Part shown: piece by piece, positions 8,729 through 22,244 of the stretch | Layout of the letters: every line of letters starts with the position of its first letter | Position numbering within the stretch: the stretch's first letter is position 1 | The notes under the pieces: model-generated | Databases searched by the model: none | What the model was told of the DNA's origin: nothing | The model's input: the letters and a program-made list of their open reading frames with translations, nothing else | Assembly (NCBI GenBank): GCA_031421635.1 | Contig: JANOPA010000152.1 | Location: 44,988-108,987, forward strand | DNA: 64,000 nt | Source: JAPOKJ01 sp031421635 | GTDB lineage: Bacteria; Pseudomonadota; Gammaproteobacteria; Burkholderiales; Burkholderiaceae_E | Direction of reading: 5' to 3' | Position numbers and translations under genes: made by a program

Positions 8729-9424
8729 ATGGCAAAGAAAGAAGCAAACTCAAAGCTGACCCTGCCCAAGATTAATTTTGATCTTGACGCGGTCAAAGAA
8801 CAATTCCAGGGCTTAAACGGCCAGCATCCCGGATTGTGGCCGGTGGTCCCGCGGTTCTCGCTACTGCTTGGGTTGGTCGCACTGTTCTGTGTCGCCGCAT
8901 ATTTTGCGGTTTGGAGCAGCCAGCTCGACGAGATCGAAACGAATCGTAAAAAAGAAGACGAGCTGAAGGTTCAGTTTCAGGATAAGGTCAAAAAGGCCGT
9001 CAATTTGCCCTTGCTCCTCAAGCAAAAAGAGCAGGTTCTTCAGTACGTTGGGCAGCTCGAGAAACAGTTGCCCAGTAAGGCCGAAATGGATGCTTTACTG
9101 ACCGAAATTAATAACGCAGGCGTCGGACGTGGCTTGCAGTTCGAACTGTTTAAACCGAAACAAGTGATTGTTCACGATTACTACGCGGAGCTACCAATAC
9201 AAATTAAGCTCGCCGGCGCCTATCACGACTTTGGCTCCTTTACAAGTGACATTTCAAACCTTTCTCGCATTGTCACACTCAATGATATGAAGATCGATAC
9301 GGTCGATCGAGGGTTAATTTTGGAAGCGACAGCGAAGACCTTTCGCTATTTAGACGCCAACGAAATTGCTCAGAGGCGCAAAGAGAAAGACGAAGCGGAT
9401 AAGAAGGCGGGTGCTGCAAAATGA
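8729..9424 (+). CDS. pilO: Type IV pilus inner-membrane alignment protein PilO
   Basis: A 231-residue bitopic protein. The cytoplasmic N-terminus is followed by one transmembrane helix (about 45-66), a coiled coil rich in K/E/Q, then the PilO core domain, seen in GLQFELFKPKQ and LPIQIKLAGAYHDFGSF. It heterodimerises with PilN and links the inner-membrane platform to PilP. The charged lysine-rich C-terminal tail is common in the family. The stop overlaps the pilP start (ATGA). Confidence 0.95.
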   Translation: MAKKEANSKLTLPKINFDLDAVKEQFQGLNGQHPGLWPVVPRFSLLLGLVALFCVAAYFAVWSSQLDEIETNRKKEDELKVQFQDKVKKAVNLPLLLKQKEQVLQYVGQLEKQLPSKAEMDALLTEINNAGVGRGLQFELFKPKQVIVHDYYAELPIQIKLAGAYHDFGSFTSDISNLSRIVTLNDMKIDTVDRGLILEATAKTFRYLDANEIAQRRKEKDEADKKAGAAK

Positions 9425-9954
9425 TTCGCATTCTATTTCTTGTCACGACCCTCTCTTTACTCACAGCCTGCGATAGCCAGCAAGATGATTTAGACCAGTG
9501 GATGAAAGAGGCCAGGGCCGGCGTCCAACCGATCAAGAGTACGGTTGAAGCCCCTAAAAAAGTCGAGCCATTCACTTACGACAACAAAACGCAAGTCGAC
9601 CCTTTCTCGCCTGCCAAGCTAGCGGTAGCCATTGACCGTGCGTCCAAGGCCAAGGCCAATAACGGCGGGCTTGCCCCGGATACCAAGCGTGCTCGTGAAG
9701 TGCTTGAGAGCTTTCCTCTGGAGAGCATCAAAATGGTGGGCCGGATCGCGGATTCGAAAGTGACAACCGCCTTGTTGCAAGTCGATACGCTTGTCTACCA
9801 AGCCAAGGTAGGAGGCTACGCTGGGCAGAATTTTGGCAAGATCATCAAGATCAGTGATGCCGAAGTATTTATTAAAGAACTCGTCCAGGATGCGACGGGG
9901 GATTGGGTTGAAAGAGAAACCTCTCTAAGAATAAGGGAGGGCGTAAAACAATGA
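9421..9954 (+). CDS. pilP: Type IV pilus lipoprotein PilP
   Basis: A 177-residue lipoprotein. The signal peptide ends in the lipobox LLTAC (lipidated C17). A disordered linker leads to the beta-sandwich PilP domain, with the characteristic LESFPLESIKMVGRI segment and YAGQNFGKIIKI. PilP joins the PilN/PilO periplasmic domains to the N0 domain of the PilQ secretin. It overlaps both neighbours by ATGA. Confidence 0.95.
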   Translation: MIRILFLVTTLSLLTACDSQQDDLDQWMKEARAGVQPIKSTVEAPKKVEPFTYDNKTQVDPFSPAKLAVAIDRASKAKANNGGLAPDTKRAREVLESFPLESIKMVGRIADSKVTTALLQVDTLVYQAKVGGYAGQNFGKIIKISDAEVFIKELVQDATGDWVERETSLRIREGVKQ

Positions 9955-12296
9955 GTCAGGTCGCTATGAACCAGTTTGCCTTTAGATCCGGCGCCAGTCG
10001 AGCTTCTACCTTGAACAGGATAGGATTCGCTGGCGCTCTTGTTTGCCTGTTGTCTTTGCCGGCCTTTGCCTTTGCGCAAAGCCAGTCAGCAACAGACGCG
10101 GGCAGCTCAGGGAAATCCCCTGCGGTTGTCGCTGTACCGGCGGCGCAAGGCAATGTTATTGAATCGGTGACCAGTTCTCAGCAAGGCAATATCACCTACC
10201 TTCGCATTTCGCTGAAAGATAAGCTGACTGCGGAGCCCGGGAGCTTTTCTGTTGCGAATCCCCCTCGGGTCGCGATTGACTTTGCTAACACCGAAGTGCG
10301 GACCGCTCAAAATACTCTCGAGCTGAACCAAGGTGATGTGCGTTCCGTCTCCTTGGTGCAAGCTGGAAATCGATCTCGCGTTGTGTTGAATCTCAAACGC
10401 GCTCTAAGTTACACGACCGCGCAAGAAGGCAAGGACCTCATTGTCACTCTGACCCCCCTGGCCGTCAGCGCTAACGAGCCCTCGGCCGGGCCCTCATATA
10501 GCTTTGCTAAAGCCGAGCCTAAGGTGGGCGGCGCGGCACTGCGCGATATTGATTTTCGCCGTGGCAAAGATGGCGAAGGGCGTCTAGTGGTCGACTTGTC
10601 CAATCCTCAAATTGGCGTGGATATCAAGCAGCAGGGCGCAACCATTGTTGTTGATTTCCTGCGCACCGCACTCCCCGATAACTTGCGTCGACGTCTCGAC
10701 GTCGGTGATTTCGGTACGCCGGTGAAATTCGTACGCGCGATGCAACAAGGTGAGAATGCTCGTCTGATTATTGAACCGTCAGGGCTTTGGGAGCACAACG
10801 CCTACCAGAGCGAGAATCAGTTCATCGTTGAAGTGAAACCCGTCAAGGAAGACCCGAACAAGCTTGTGCAAGGTACCCGAATGGGTTATCGCGGGGACCG
10901 CCTTTCTTTGAATTTCCAATCGGTCGACGTGCGGGCCTTGCTGCAGGTCATCGCGGACTTCACCAACTTGAATATTGTGACCAGTGATTCGGTTGCGGGA
11001 TCCTTGACTCTGCGTCTGAAAGATGTGCCGTGGGACCAGGCCTTGGACATCATCATGCAGTCCAAAGGTTTGGATATGCGCAAAAACGGCAATGTGCTTC
11101 TCATTGCGCCGCGTGACGAGCTCGCCACCAAGGAAAAGCTTGAGCTTGAGGCCAAGCAGCAGGTTTCAGAATTGGAACCACTTAGAACCGTCACCTTCCA
11201 ACTGAACTATCAGAAAGCTGAAGCGCTTCAAAAGCTTTTGACGGACCAAAAGCAAACCATACTTTCCAAGCGCGGCAGCGTTGTGGTCGATCAACGGACG
11301 AACAAACTTTTTGTTCAAGATATTGCGACTCGCCTGGATGATTTGGCCCGACTCATTGCACAGGTGGATATTCCTGTTAGGCAAGTATTAATTGAAGCGA
11401 GGATTGTCGAAGCGGATGATCGCTTCTCACGGAATCTCGGCGCGAAGCTCGGCTATAACGACCTGTCCTCGACGGTGTATCGAACCGTGTCTGTGACCGA
11501 CCCAGTTACGGGTACGGCGCAAGGTTTTAATGTGCCAGTGTACGGCGCAGGTCAGAGAGTCCTGGGTTCGACCTATGGTACGTTGTCTGGAAACCTGCGC
11601 GGTGCGGCCGATCTCTCGTCCCAAAACGGAACCGATATTTCCGCGGGTGGCGGCGGAAATGCCCAAGGTTTAGGCCGCTCGACTAGCCTCGACAACACCA
11701 ATTTTGTGAATTTGCCTGCAGGCGGTATTAACGGAAATAGCCCCGCCTCGTTTGCCATCAGTTTATTCGGCTCAAGCTTGACCAAATTCTTGAACCTTGA
11801 GTTGTCGGCTCTTGAAGCGGATCAGCGCGGTAAAGTGATCTCGTCGCCGCGCGTACTCACAGCGGACCAAGGCAAGGCCATCATCGAGCAAGGTACAGAA
11901 CTCCCGTTTCAAAGTGCCACTTCTAGCGGCGCTACGGCAGTAAGTTTTAGGAAGGCAAATCTTTCGCTGGAAGTGACCCCGCAAATTACGCCTGAAGGCG
12001 CCGTGATTCTCGACGTCAAAGTGAACCGAGACTCCGTCGGACAGTTAACACCGTCTGGCTTCGCGATCAATACTCGCCGGGTTTCCACTCAAGTGCTGGT
12101 TGAGAATGGCGGAACAGTGGTTATCGGTGGTGTGTACGAGCAGACCGAAAGAAATGTCACCAACAAGGTTCCGTTCCTGGGCGACGTCCCCATCGTGGGC
12201 AATCTGTTCAAAAACAATCAGCGACAAAACGATCGCACCGAATTACTTGTATTTCTAACTCCAAGAATCATGACGGATAACGGTGTGACTCGTTAG
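9951..12296 (+). CDS. pilQ: Type IV pilus outer-membrane secretin PilQ
   Basis: Secretin of 781 aa that forms the outer-membrane gate for the pilus fibre. A signal peptide (cleavage near FAFAQ, about residue 43) is followed by two peptidoglycan-binding AMIN domains (about 65-170 and 190-295), a secretin/TonB short N-terminal domain (LNFQSVDVRALLQVIADF, about 315-385), an N1 domain (from about 415) and the C-terminal secretin domain (about 560-775, with VISSPRVLTADQGKA and VPFLGDVPIVGNLFK). A Gly/Ser/Asn-rich insertion at about 545-585 lies just before the pore-forming part, a variable region in PilQ. It is the last gene of the pil operon proper. Confidence 0.97.
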   Translation: MSQVAMNQFAFRSGASRASTLNRIGFAGALVCLLSLPAFAFAQSQSATDAGSSGKSPAVVAVPAAQGNVIESVTSSQQGNITYLRISLKDKLTAEPGSFSVANPPRVAIDFANTEVRTAQNTLELNQGDVRSVSLVQAGNRSRVVLNLKRALSYTTAQEGKDLIVTLTPLAVSANEPSAGPSYSFAKAEPKVGGAALRDIDFRRGKDGEGRLVVDLSNPQIGVDIKQQGATIVVDFLRTALPDNLRRRLDVGDFGTPVKFVRAMQQGENARLIIEPSGLWEHNAYQSENQFIVEVKPVKEDPNKLVQGTRMGYRGDRLSLNFQSVDVRALLQVIADFTNLNIVTSDSVAGSLTLRLKDVPWDQALDIIMQSKGLDMRKNGNVLLIAPRDELATKEKLELEAKQQVSELEPLRTVTFQLNYQKAEALQKLLTDQKQTILSKRGSVVVDQRTNKLFVQDIATRLDDLARLIAQVDIPVRQVLIEARIVEADDRFSRNLGAKLGYNDLSSTVYRTVSVTDPVTGTAQGFNVPVYGAGQRVLGSTYGTLSGNLRGAADLSSQNGTDISAGGGGNAQGLGRSTSLDNTNFVNLPAGGINGNSPASFAISLFGSSLTKFLNLELSALEADQRGKVISSPRVLTADQGKAIIEQGTELPFQSATSSGATAVSFRKANLSLEVTPQITPEGAVILDVKVNRDSVGQLTPSGFAINTRRVSTQVLVENGGTVVIGGVYEQTERNVTNKVPFLGDVPIVGNLFKNNQRQNDRTELLVFLTPRIMTDNGVTR

Positions 12297-12325
12297 TCGC
12301 CAGTATTCGTGAAGGACAAATAAGA

Positions 12326-14311
12326 ATGACTAGACTCTTAAGAAAAATCGGCTCGGCCTTTGGCTTGTTTGCGACCGTGGCTTTGCTGAATGCTTGTGGT
12401 GGCTCTGGCGCGGGCGCAGGCGGCGCGGCCGCTTCATCCGGTGGTGCGACTTCGGCATTGAAGGCAAGTACCGCAGCTTCGCTGACCCTCACAGCCGACT
12501 CGATAACGATTGACTCTGACGGAAAGAAGATCGTTAATTTGACGGCAATTACCAAGACGGCCGACAATGTTGTATTGAAAAACGCACAGATCAGTTTTTC
12601 GACTATTGACGCGGGCACGACCCTTACACCGTCTGATACCAAAACCAATGACGGCGGCATCGTTACTGCCTTGGTCAAGACGACGGATAAAACGACGCGG
12701 GTCATTAAAGTGACTGCGCAAAGTGATGCTTTAACCGCGTCGGTTGACCTTTCCGTCGTGGGAACGACACTTTCGATTAATGGCGCCACGGGCTTGGGTT
12801 TTGGTGCCGAATCTGAATACTCCATCGTCTTGAAGGATTCGGGCGGAAATGCGGTGGCTGGTCAGACTGTTACGGTGACGACCGGAAATACTCTATCAGT
12901 TAAGCCTGGCTTGACTGATAGTCAAGGCCAAGCCAAATTTAAGATTTCGGGGAGTAAGGCCGGGCCGGATACGCTGTCAGTGTCGGCCTTGGGCACAACC
13001 GCTACTTTCGCAATTTCTGTAACACCTAAGCAGCTTGTTTTCGAAGCGCCTGGATCTCTCGCAGAGTTTCCTGTTGGCGCCTCACAGCCAGGGAATGTTG
13101 TCACCGTGCGCTTACTTGATAACGGCGTTCCACAAGCGGGGAAAGTAATTAACCTTACCGCCACCCGAGGCACAGTACAAAATGCAGGTGGTGCAGTAAC
13201 TAGCAGCCAGATGACTGGTGCGGACGGACGAGTTTCGTTCGTAGTGCTTTCGTCGAGCGCTGGAGTATCTACTTTAACCGCGACTTCTGATGACGTGGTG
13301 GTCTCCTTGAAAATGGAGTTCGTAGCAAGAATTCCTTCACAGATTAGTTTACAGGCTGGCCCTTCGGTGGTTGCCGTCAATCTTACGTCCGCGACAAGCA
13401 ACTCTGCTCAGCTGGTCGCACGAGTGACTGATGGAATCAATCCAGTGAAAGGTGTTCGCGTCGATTTCAGCTCGGTGAGCGACCCTAGCGGTGGCCGTAT
13501 CGAACCTGCTTTCGCCATTACCGACAGTTATGGGCAGGCTACATCTTCGTTTTTCGGAGGGGCGGCACCGACCGGGAATGAGTTGGTTGTTCTAAAAGCA
13601 GATGTTGTGACAGGGTCTGGTCCAGTAGTGATTCCGGCCACCGCCAAGCTCACGGTCGCTGCGCAAGAAGTATCGATTCGGCTTGGTAGTTCGACTCTGA
13701 TTGAAAGCGATGTTACTGGAACGAAATATTTCTATCCTCACACGGTGCTTGTGACTGACAGCGCCGGACGGCCGATCGGAGGTGCAAGGGTGACGGTGAC
13801 TGCGCAACCAAAGCGGTACTTTAAGGGCCGATGGACTGTATTTACTCCCAGTTCAGGAGCCACTAAGTACTGGACGATGGACTATAGCGCCCTGTGCTTG
13901 AGTGAGGATGTGAATCTGAACGGCCAGTTGGACCCGGGTGAGGATTCGGCGACTGATCCCTTAAGTTTTGGTAATGGTAATGGTCGGCTTGATCCTGGCA
14001 ATATTGCGAGCGCCGAGGTGGTTGAAGTCGATTCAAAAACCGGTACGGATGGATTTGCAAATATTATGCTTCGTTACCCAAAGGTTTATGGCTTGAATGC
14101 TGAGATTAATCTTACAGTATCAATTCTTGCACCCTCGGGAACTGAGGCAAAACAAAATTTCGTGACTCTCCTGACTATTTCTGCAACCGATACTTTAAAC
14201 ACGGATTTAGCCCCCCCTGGCATACTGGTGCCGCCCACCACAATAGGGATCGGTACGATCAGATACATCTCCCCATTCGGCGAAGCAAGCTCTTGTCGGG
14301 ACCCGAAGTAG
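12326..14311 (+). CDS. Large lipoprotein with tandem bacterial Ig-like (Big_1-type) domains
   Basis: A 661-residue predicted lipoprotein. The signal peptide ends LLNAC (lipidated C24), followed by a Gly/Ala/Ser-rich linker. The rest is about five beta-rich repeats of roughly 95-110 residues in the invasin/intimin Big_1 style. Each has a V-x-L-x-D-x-x-G-x-P-V-x-G-x-x-V element (for example VLKDSGGNAVAGQTVTV, VLVTDSAGRPIGGARV) and a T-D-x-x-G-x-A motif (LTDSQGQAKFK, ITDSYGQATSSF). Near residues 525-560 is an Asp/Asn/Gly-rich, calcium-loop-like pair (DVNLNGQLDPGED, GNGRLDPGN). It starts 29 bp after pilQ and ends on the bases used by the aroK leader, so it is probably cotranscribed. Its site invites a surface adhesin or pilus-accessory role, which is inference only. 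Confidence 0.8.
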   Translation: MTRLLRKIGSAFGLFATVALLNACGGSGAGAGGAAASSGGATSALKASTAASLTLTADSITIDSDGKKIVNLTAITKTADNVVLKNAQISFSTIDAGTTLTPSDTKTNDGGIVTALVKTTDKTTRVIKVTAQSDALTASVDLSVVGTTLSINGATGLGFGAESEYSIVLKDSGGNAVAGQTVTVTTGNTLSVKPGLTDSQGQAKFKISGSKAGPDTLSVSALGTTATFAISVTPKQLVFEAPGSLAEFPVGASQPGNVVTVRLLDNGVPQAGKVINLTATRGTVQNAGGAVTSSQMTGADGRVSFVVLSSSAGVSTLTATSDDVVVSLKMEFVARIPSQISLQAGPSVVAVNLTSATSNSAQLVARVTDGINPVKGVRVDFSSVSDPSGGRIEPAFAITDSYGQATSSFFGGAAPTGNELVVLKADVVTGSGPVVIPATAKLTVAAQEVSIRLGSSTLIESDVTGTKYFYPHTVLVTDSAGRPIGGARVTVTAQPKRYFKGRWTVFTPSSGATKYWTMDYSALCLSEDVNLNGQLDPGEDSATDPLSFGNGNGRLDPGNIASAEVVEVDSKTGTDGFANIMLRYPKVYGLNAEINLTVSILAPSGTEAKQNFVTLLTISATDTLNTDLAPPGILVPPTTIGIGTIRYISPFGEASSCRDPK

Positions 14312-14319
14312 GGAGTCCA

Positions 14320-14892
14320 TTGTCGATCACTCCGGATACAGAAGGGCAAGTCCGACGAATCTTCCTCGTCGGCATGCCCGGCTCAGGCAAGTCCACCATC
14401 GGCAAGCGGCTCGCGTCCAAGCTCTCATATCGTTTCATCGACGCTGACCGGGAGCTGGAAGCTCGCTGCGGTGTTGCTATTCCGACCATCTTTGACCTCG
14501 AGGGAGAAGAGGGTTTCAGGCGTCGGGAGGCGGCCCTGATTGAGGACCTCTCCACAATTGACGGACTGGTCTTAGCCACTGGCGGTGGGGTTATTCTTCG
14601 CGAAGACAATCGGAAAGCCTTGCACGATCGAGGCTTTGTCATTTATTTGGAAACCTCTGTGAATGAACTGCTTCATCGCTTAAGAAACGATACGAAGCGC
14701 CCTCTATTGGCCGGTGGTCAGCCGCGAGAAAAACTCGAAGCCTTGGCGGCTACGCGTGTGCCGCTCTACAAATCCATCGCGCACCTCACCATTTCATCCG
14801 CGCGGCAAAGTGCGCAAGCTTTGACGCTCTCTATAATTGAGCAACTTCCCGTATCTTTTCTCAAGTCTGGACAGGACGGCTCGCCGTCCTAG
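14320..14892 (+). CDS. aroK: Shikimate kinase
   Basis: A 190-residue P-loop kinase that phosphorylates shikimate at the 3-hydroxyl using ATP. Walker A is GMPGSGKST (about residues 19-27). The shikimate-binding FIDADRELE segment is near 41-49, the Walker B-like ATGGGVIL near 86-93 and the lid sequence NDTKRPLL near 116-123. I place the start at TTG 14320 because GGGAG at 14311-14315 is a well-spaced ribosome binding site just after the upstream stop; an upstream TTG at 14293 would overlap the lipoprotein gene. It pairs with aroB 27 bp downstream. Confidence 0.94.
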   Translation: MSITPDTEGQVRRIFLVGMPGSGKSTIGKRLASKLSYRFIDADRELEARCGVAIPTIFDLEGEEGFRRREAALIEDLSTIDGLVLATGGGVILREDNRKALHDRGFVIYLETSVNELLHRLRNDTKRPLLAGGQPREKLEALAATRVPLYKSIAHLTISSARQSAQALTLSIIEQLPVSFLKSGQDGSPS

Positions 14893-14918
14893 GAAGTGGT
14901 CCGCCGTTCAAGGCCTTC

Positions 14919-16019
14919 ATGATCACCTTAAATGTTTCTCTAGCTGAGCGCAGCTACCCCATCTATCTCGGGGAGCAGGTGCTCGGTGCGGACTTCGCGC
15001 CCCTTCAATCACTTGCTTCCGGGCGGCAAATCGCGATCGTATCTAACCCGAAGGTATTCGCGCTTTATGGGAGCGCACTCAAGTGTTCGCTCGGGTCTAG
15101 CGGAGCGAATGATCCTGCGAAGATGCTTGAAGTGCTCTTGCCCGACGGCGAAGAGTACAAAACCTTTACGTCGTTGAACCTGATTTTCGACGCGCTTTTG
15201 GCGGCAAGATTTGATCGTCATTGTCTTGTGATTGCCCTGGGTGGTGGTGTGATTGGCGATATGGCAGGCTTCGCTGCGGCGGTGTATCAGCGCGGTGTTG
15301 ATTTTGTGCAGGTGCCGACTACGCTTCTTGCTCAGGTTGATTCTTCGGTGGGTGGCAAGACCGCCATCAATCACCCTTTGGGAAAAAACATGATTGGGGC
15401 TTTCCATCAACCCAAGATGGTGATCGCCGACGTGTCCACCCTCAAAACCCTAGAGCCACGCGAGGTCTCGGCAGGCTTGGCCGAAATGCTGAAGCATGGC
15501 GCTATCGCGGATGAGGCTTACTTTGACGAGTTGGTGAATAACTTGGCGCTTCTAAGCCGCTGCGATCCCACCAAAATGATTGAGGCGGTGCGAACCTCCT
15601 GCCTGATCAAGGCTGACGTGGTGTCGAAGGATGAACGTGAGGGCGGTGTGCGCGCTATTCTCAACTTTGGACATACCTTTGGACATGCGATTGAGTCGGG
15701 CCTTGGCTATGGCGAATGGCTCCATGGCGAGGCGGTGGGCGCGGGCATGGTGATGGCTGCCGATTTGTCCGCACGACTTGGCCTAATCGCTTGGGACAAG
15801 GTTGAAAAAATACGCTCGGCCAACCTCGCGGCGGGTTTGCCAATTACTGGGCCTGGCTGGCCTGCAGAACAATATATTCAGTTGATGGCCGGGGACAAAA
15901 AGTCCGAACAAGGCATCCCTAAGTTTGTCTTGCTTTCACCATTTGGGACGGCACTGGTGCGCAAGGTACCCGAGGCGGAGCTACGCGCAACGCTTCAAGC
16001 CTGTGTCTCGAAAGGTTAG
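14919..16019 (+). CDS. aroB: 3-dehydroquinate synthase
   Basis: NAD-dependent, metal-dependent cyclase of 366 aa that converts DAHP to 3-dehydroquinate, step two of the shikimate pathway. The NAD-binding glycine-rich motif ALGGGVIGDMAGF is near residues 106-118. Substrate and metal residues are seen in SSVGGKTAINHPLGKN (about 143-158), in the helix carrying AEMLKHGAI, and in LNFGHTFGHAIE and WLHGEAV with the zinc-ligand histidines. All the expected motifs are intact. The aroK-aroB pair is standard. Confidence 0.97.
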   Translation: MITLNVSLAERSYPIYLGEQVLGADFAPLQSLASGRQIAIVSNPKVFALYGSALKCSLGSSGANDPAKMLEVLLPDGEEYKTFTSLNLIFDALLAARFDRHCLVIALGGGVIGDMAGFAAAVYQRGVDFVQVPTTLLAQVDSSVGGKTAINHPLGKNMIGAFHQPKMVIADVSTLKTLEPREVSAGLAEMLKHGAIADEAYFDELVNNLALLSRCDPTKMIEAVRTSCLIKADVVSKDEREGGVRAILNFGHTFGHAIESGLGYGEWLHGEAVGAGMVMAADLSARLGLIAWDKVEKIRSANLAAGLPITGPGWPAEQYIQLMAGDKKSEQGIPKFVLLSPFGTALVRKVPEAELRATLQACVSKG

Positions 16020-16077
16020 CGGAAAATCTTGCGCTCCGAGCAACTCCGGCTAGGCTTCGACAACTTGCGAGCCTTTC

Positions 16078-17223
16078 GTGCGTGAGCAAGCGAGCTTTGC
16101 GGCGCAAGCCACCAATGCAGCCCGCCAATTCGACGAGACCCAAAATGTCATTCGCGACCAACGCAGCGCCCATCGCTCTGAGTTTCAGCGTGACCGCGAC
16201 CGTATTATTCACAGTGCCGCGTTTCGCCGATTGGAATACAAGACCCAGGTCTTTCTAAACCATGAAGGCGACCACTTCAGGACGCGCTTGACCCATAGCC
16301 TTGAAGTGGCGCAGATTGCGCGCTCGGTGGCGCGTCACTTTGGTTTGGATGAGGACCTCACTGAGGCCATTGCCTTGGCGCATGATCTGGGGCACACCCC
16401 TTTCGGTCACGCCGGCCAGGAAGCGCTGAATCAGTGCATGCATGGGCATGGTGGCTTTGAGCACAATGCTCAGTCTTTGCGCGTGGTGGACCTCCTTGAG
16501 CAGCGCTATGTCGCTTTTGACGGACTCAATCTTTGTTTTGAAACCCGTGAAGGTATTCTCAAGCACTGCTCCAAAGCGAGAGCTCGGAATTTAGGCGAGG
16601 TCGGACAACGGTTTTTGATCGGTGGGCAGCCTAGTCTTGAGGCGCAATTGGCCAACCTTGCCGACGAAATTGCTTACAACAATCACGACATTGAAGATGG
16701 ACTGCGCGCTGGCCTGTTGCACCCGGATCAGCTCACCGACCTATCCCTGGTCGGCGAAGTTGCTCAGCGCATCGCAAGCACCTACGGCGTACTCCCGAGG
16801 CGCCGCTGGGTGGCGGAATTACAGCGCCGCTTAATTGATCTGATGGTGTCTGATCTCATCATCGCTACCTCGGTGGCTCTCAAAGCGCATCGCCCGCGCA
16901 GTCTCAATGAGATCCGCAGCTTGCCGCCCCTAGTGAGTTTTTCCGTACAAATGCAAGGCCAAGTGAACGAGCTCAAGGGCTTTCTCAGGCGCCAGCTTTA
17001 TCGGCATCCGAGCGTGGCCGAGAAAATGGACGAGGCGCAAAGGGTGCTCCAAGACCTTTTTAGGCACTTGAGCCGCAAACCTGACGACTTACCGGAAGAG
17101 CACTTTATTCGCTTTCAAGACCTAGGGGAGCGCGCGCTCGCAGATTACCTGGCCGGAATGACCGATCGCTACGCGCTTAAGGAAGCCACCCGGCTCGGGA
17201 TTACTTTTTCGAAGCTAGCTTAG
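16078..17223 (+). CDS. dgt: Deoxyguanosinetriphosphate triphosphohydrolase-like protein
   Basis: HD-domain dNTP triphosphohydrolase of 381 aa, of the shorter class found beside aroB. The metal site is visible as TRLTHSLEVAQ (H near 72), AHDLGHTPFGHAG (HD near 102-103) and the later NNHDIEDGL aspartate (about 204). The preceding FRRLEYKTQVF is also conserved. These enzymes hydrolyse dNTPs to nucleosides and tripolyphosphate. The GTG at 16078 is taken as the start; it is followed directly by the usual REQASFAAQ-type N-terminus. The enzyme class is firm; the exact substrate is not shown by sequence. Confidence 0.93.
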   Translation: MREQASFAAQATNAARQFDETQNVIRDQRSAHRSEFQRDRDRIIHSAAFRRLEYKTQVFLNHEGDHFRTRLTHSLEVAQIARSVARHFGLDEDLTEAIALAHDLGHTPFGHAGQEALNQCMHGHGGFEHNAQSLRVVDLLEQRYVAFDGLNLCFETREGILKHCSKARARNLGEVGQRFLIGGQPSLEAQLANLADEIAYNNHDIEDGLRAGLLHPDQLTDLSLVGEVAQRIASTYGVLPRRRWVAELQRRLIDLMVSDLIIATSVALKAHRPRSLNEIRSLPPLVSFSVQMQGQVNELKGFLRRQLYRHPSVAEKMDEAQRVLQDLFRHLSRKPDDLPEEHFIRFQDLGERALADYLAGMTDRYALKEATRLGITFSKLA

Positions 17224-17418
17224 CAAGCGAAGAAACCTGCACCTCGGTGAGAAGTTGAAACCGTCAATTTGGCTGGTTTTGGCGCTATACTTCATAATCC
17301 CATTGACTTAGATTGCTGCACTGCACTTTGGCGAAGCCACTGCGCGGACAGGTGCGTACCTGTCGCCGCGCTTTAGTCGTCTTTTGAAAAGCAGGGTGGC
17401 GTGATAGTAGGTTCAGCC

Positions 17419-22140
<4,722 letters not shown>

Positions 22141-22168
22141 TGTTAATCGAACCCGACGTGTTGAGCCT

Positions 22169-22186
22169 GGCGGGCCTGTGCCCGCT
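22169..22186 (+). other. Short hairpin in the gltB-gltD gap
   Basis: GCGGGC, a CTGT loop and GCCCGC form a GC-rich hairpin in the 104-bp gltB-gltD gap, without a following T tract. It may tune the ratio of the two subunits by partial termination or mRNA stability. That role is inference. Confidence 0.35.
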
Positions 22187-22244
22187 TGCAACGCGTCGTA
22201 GCAGCAGTGTTGGGTAATTATAAAAAGTTTGTTGAGAAGAGAAC

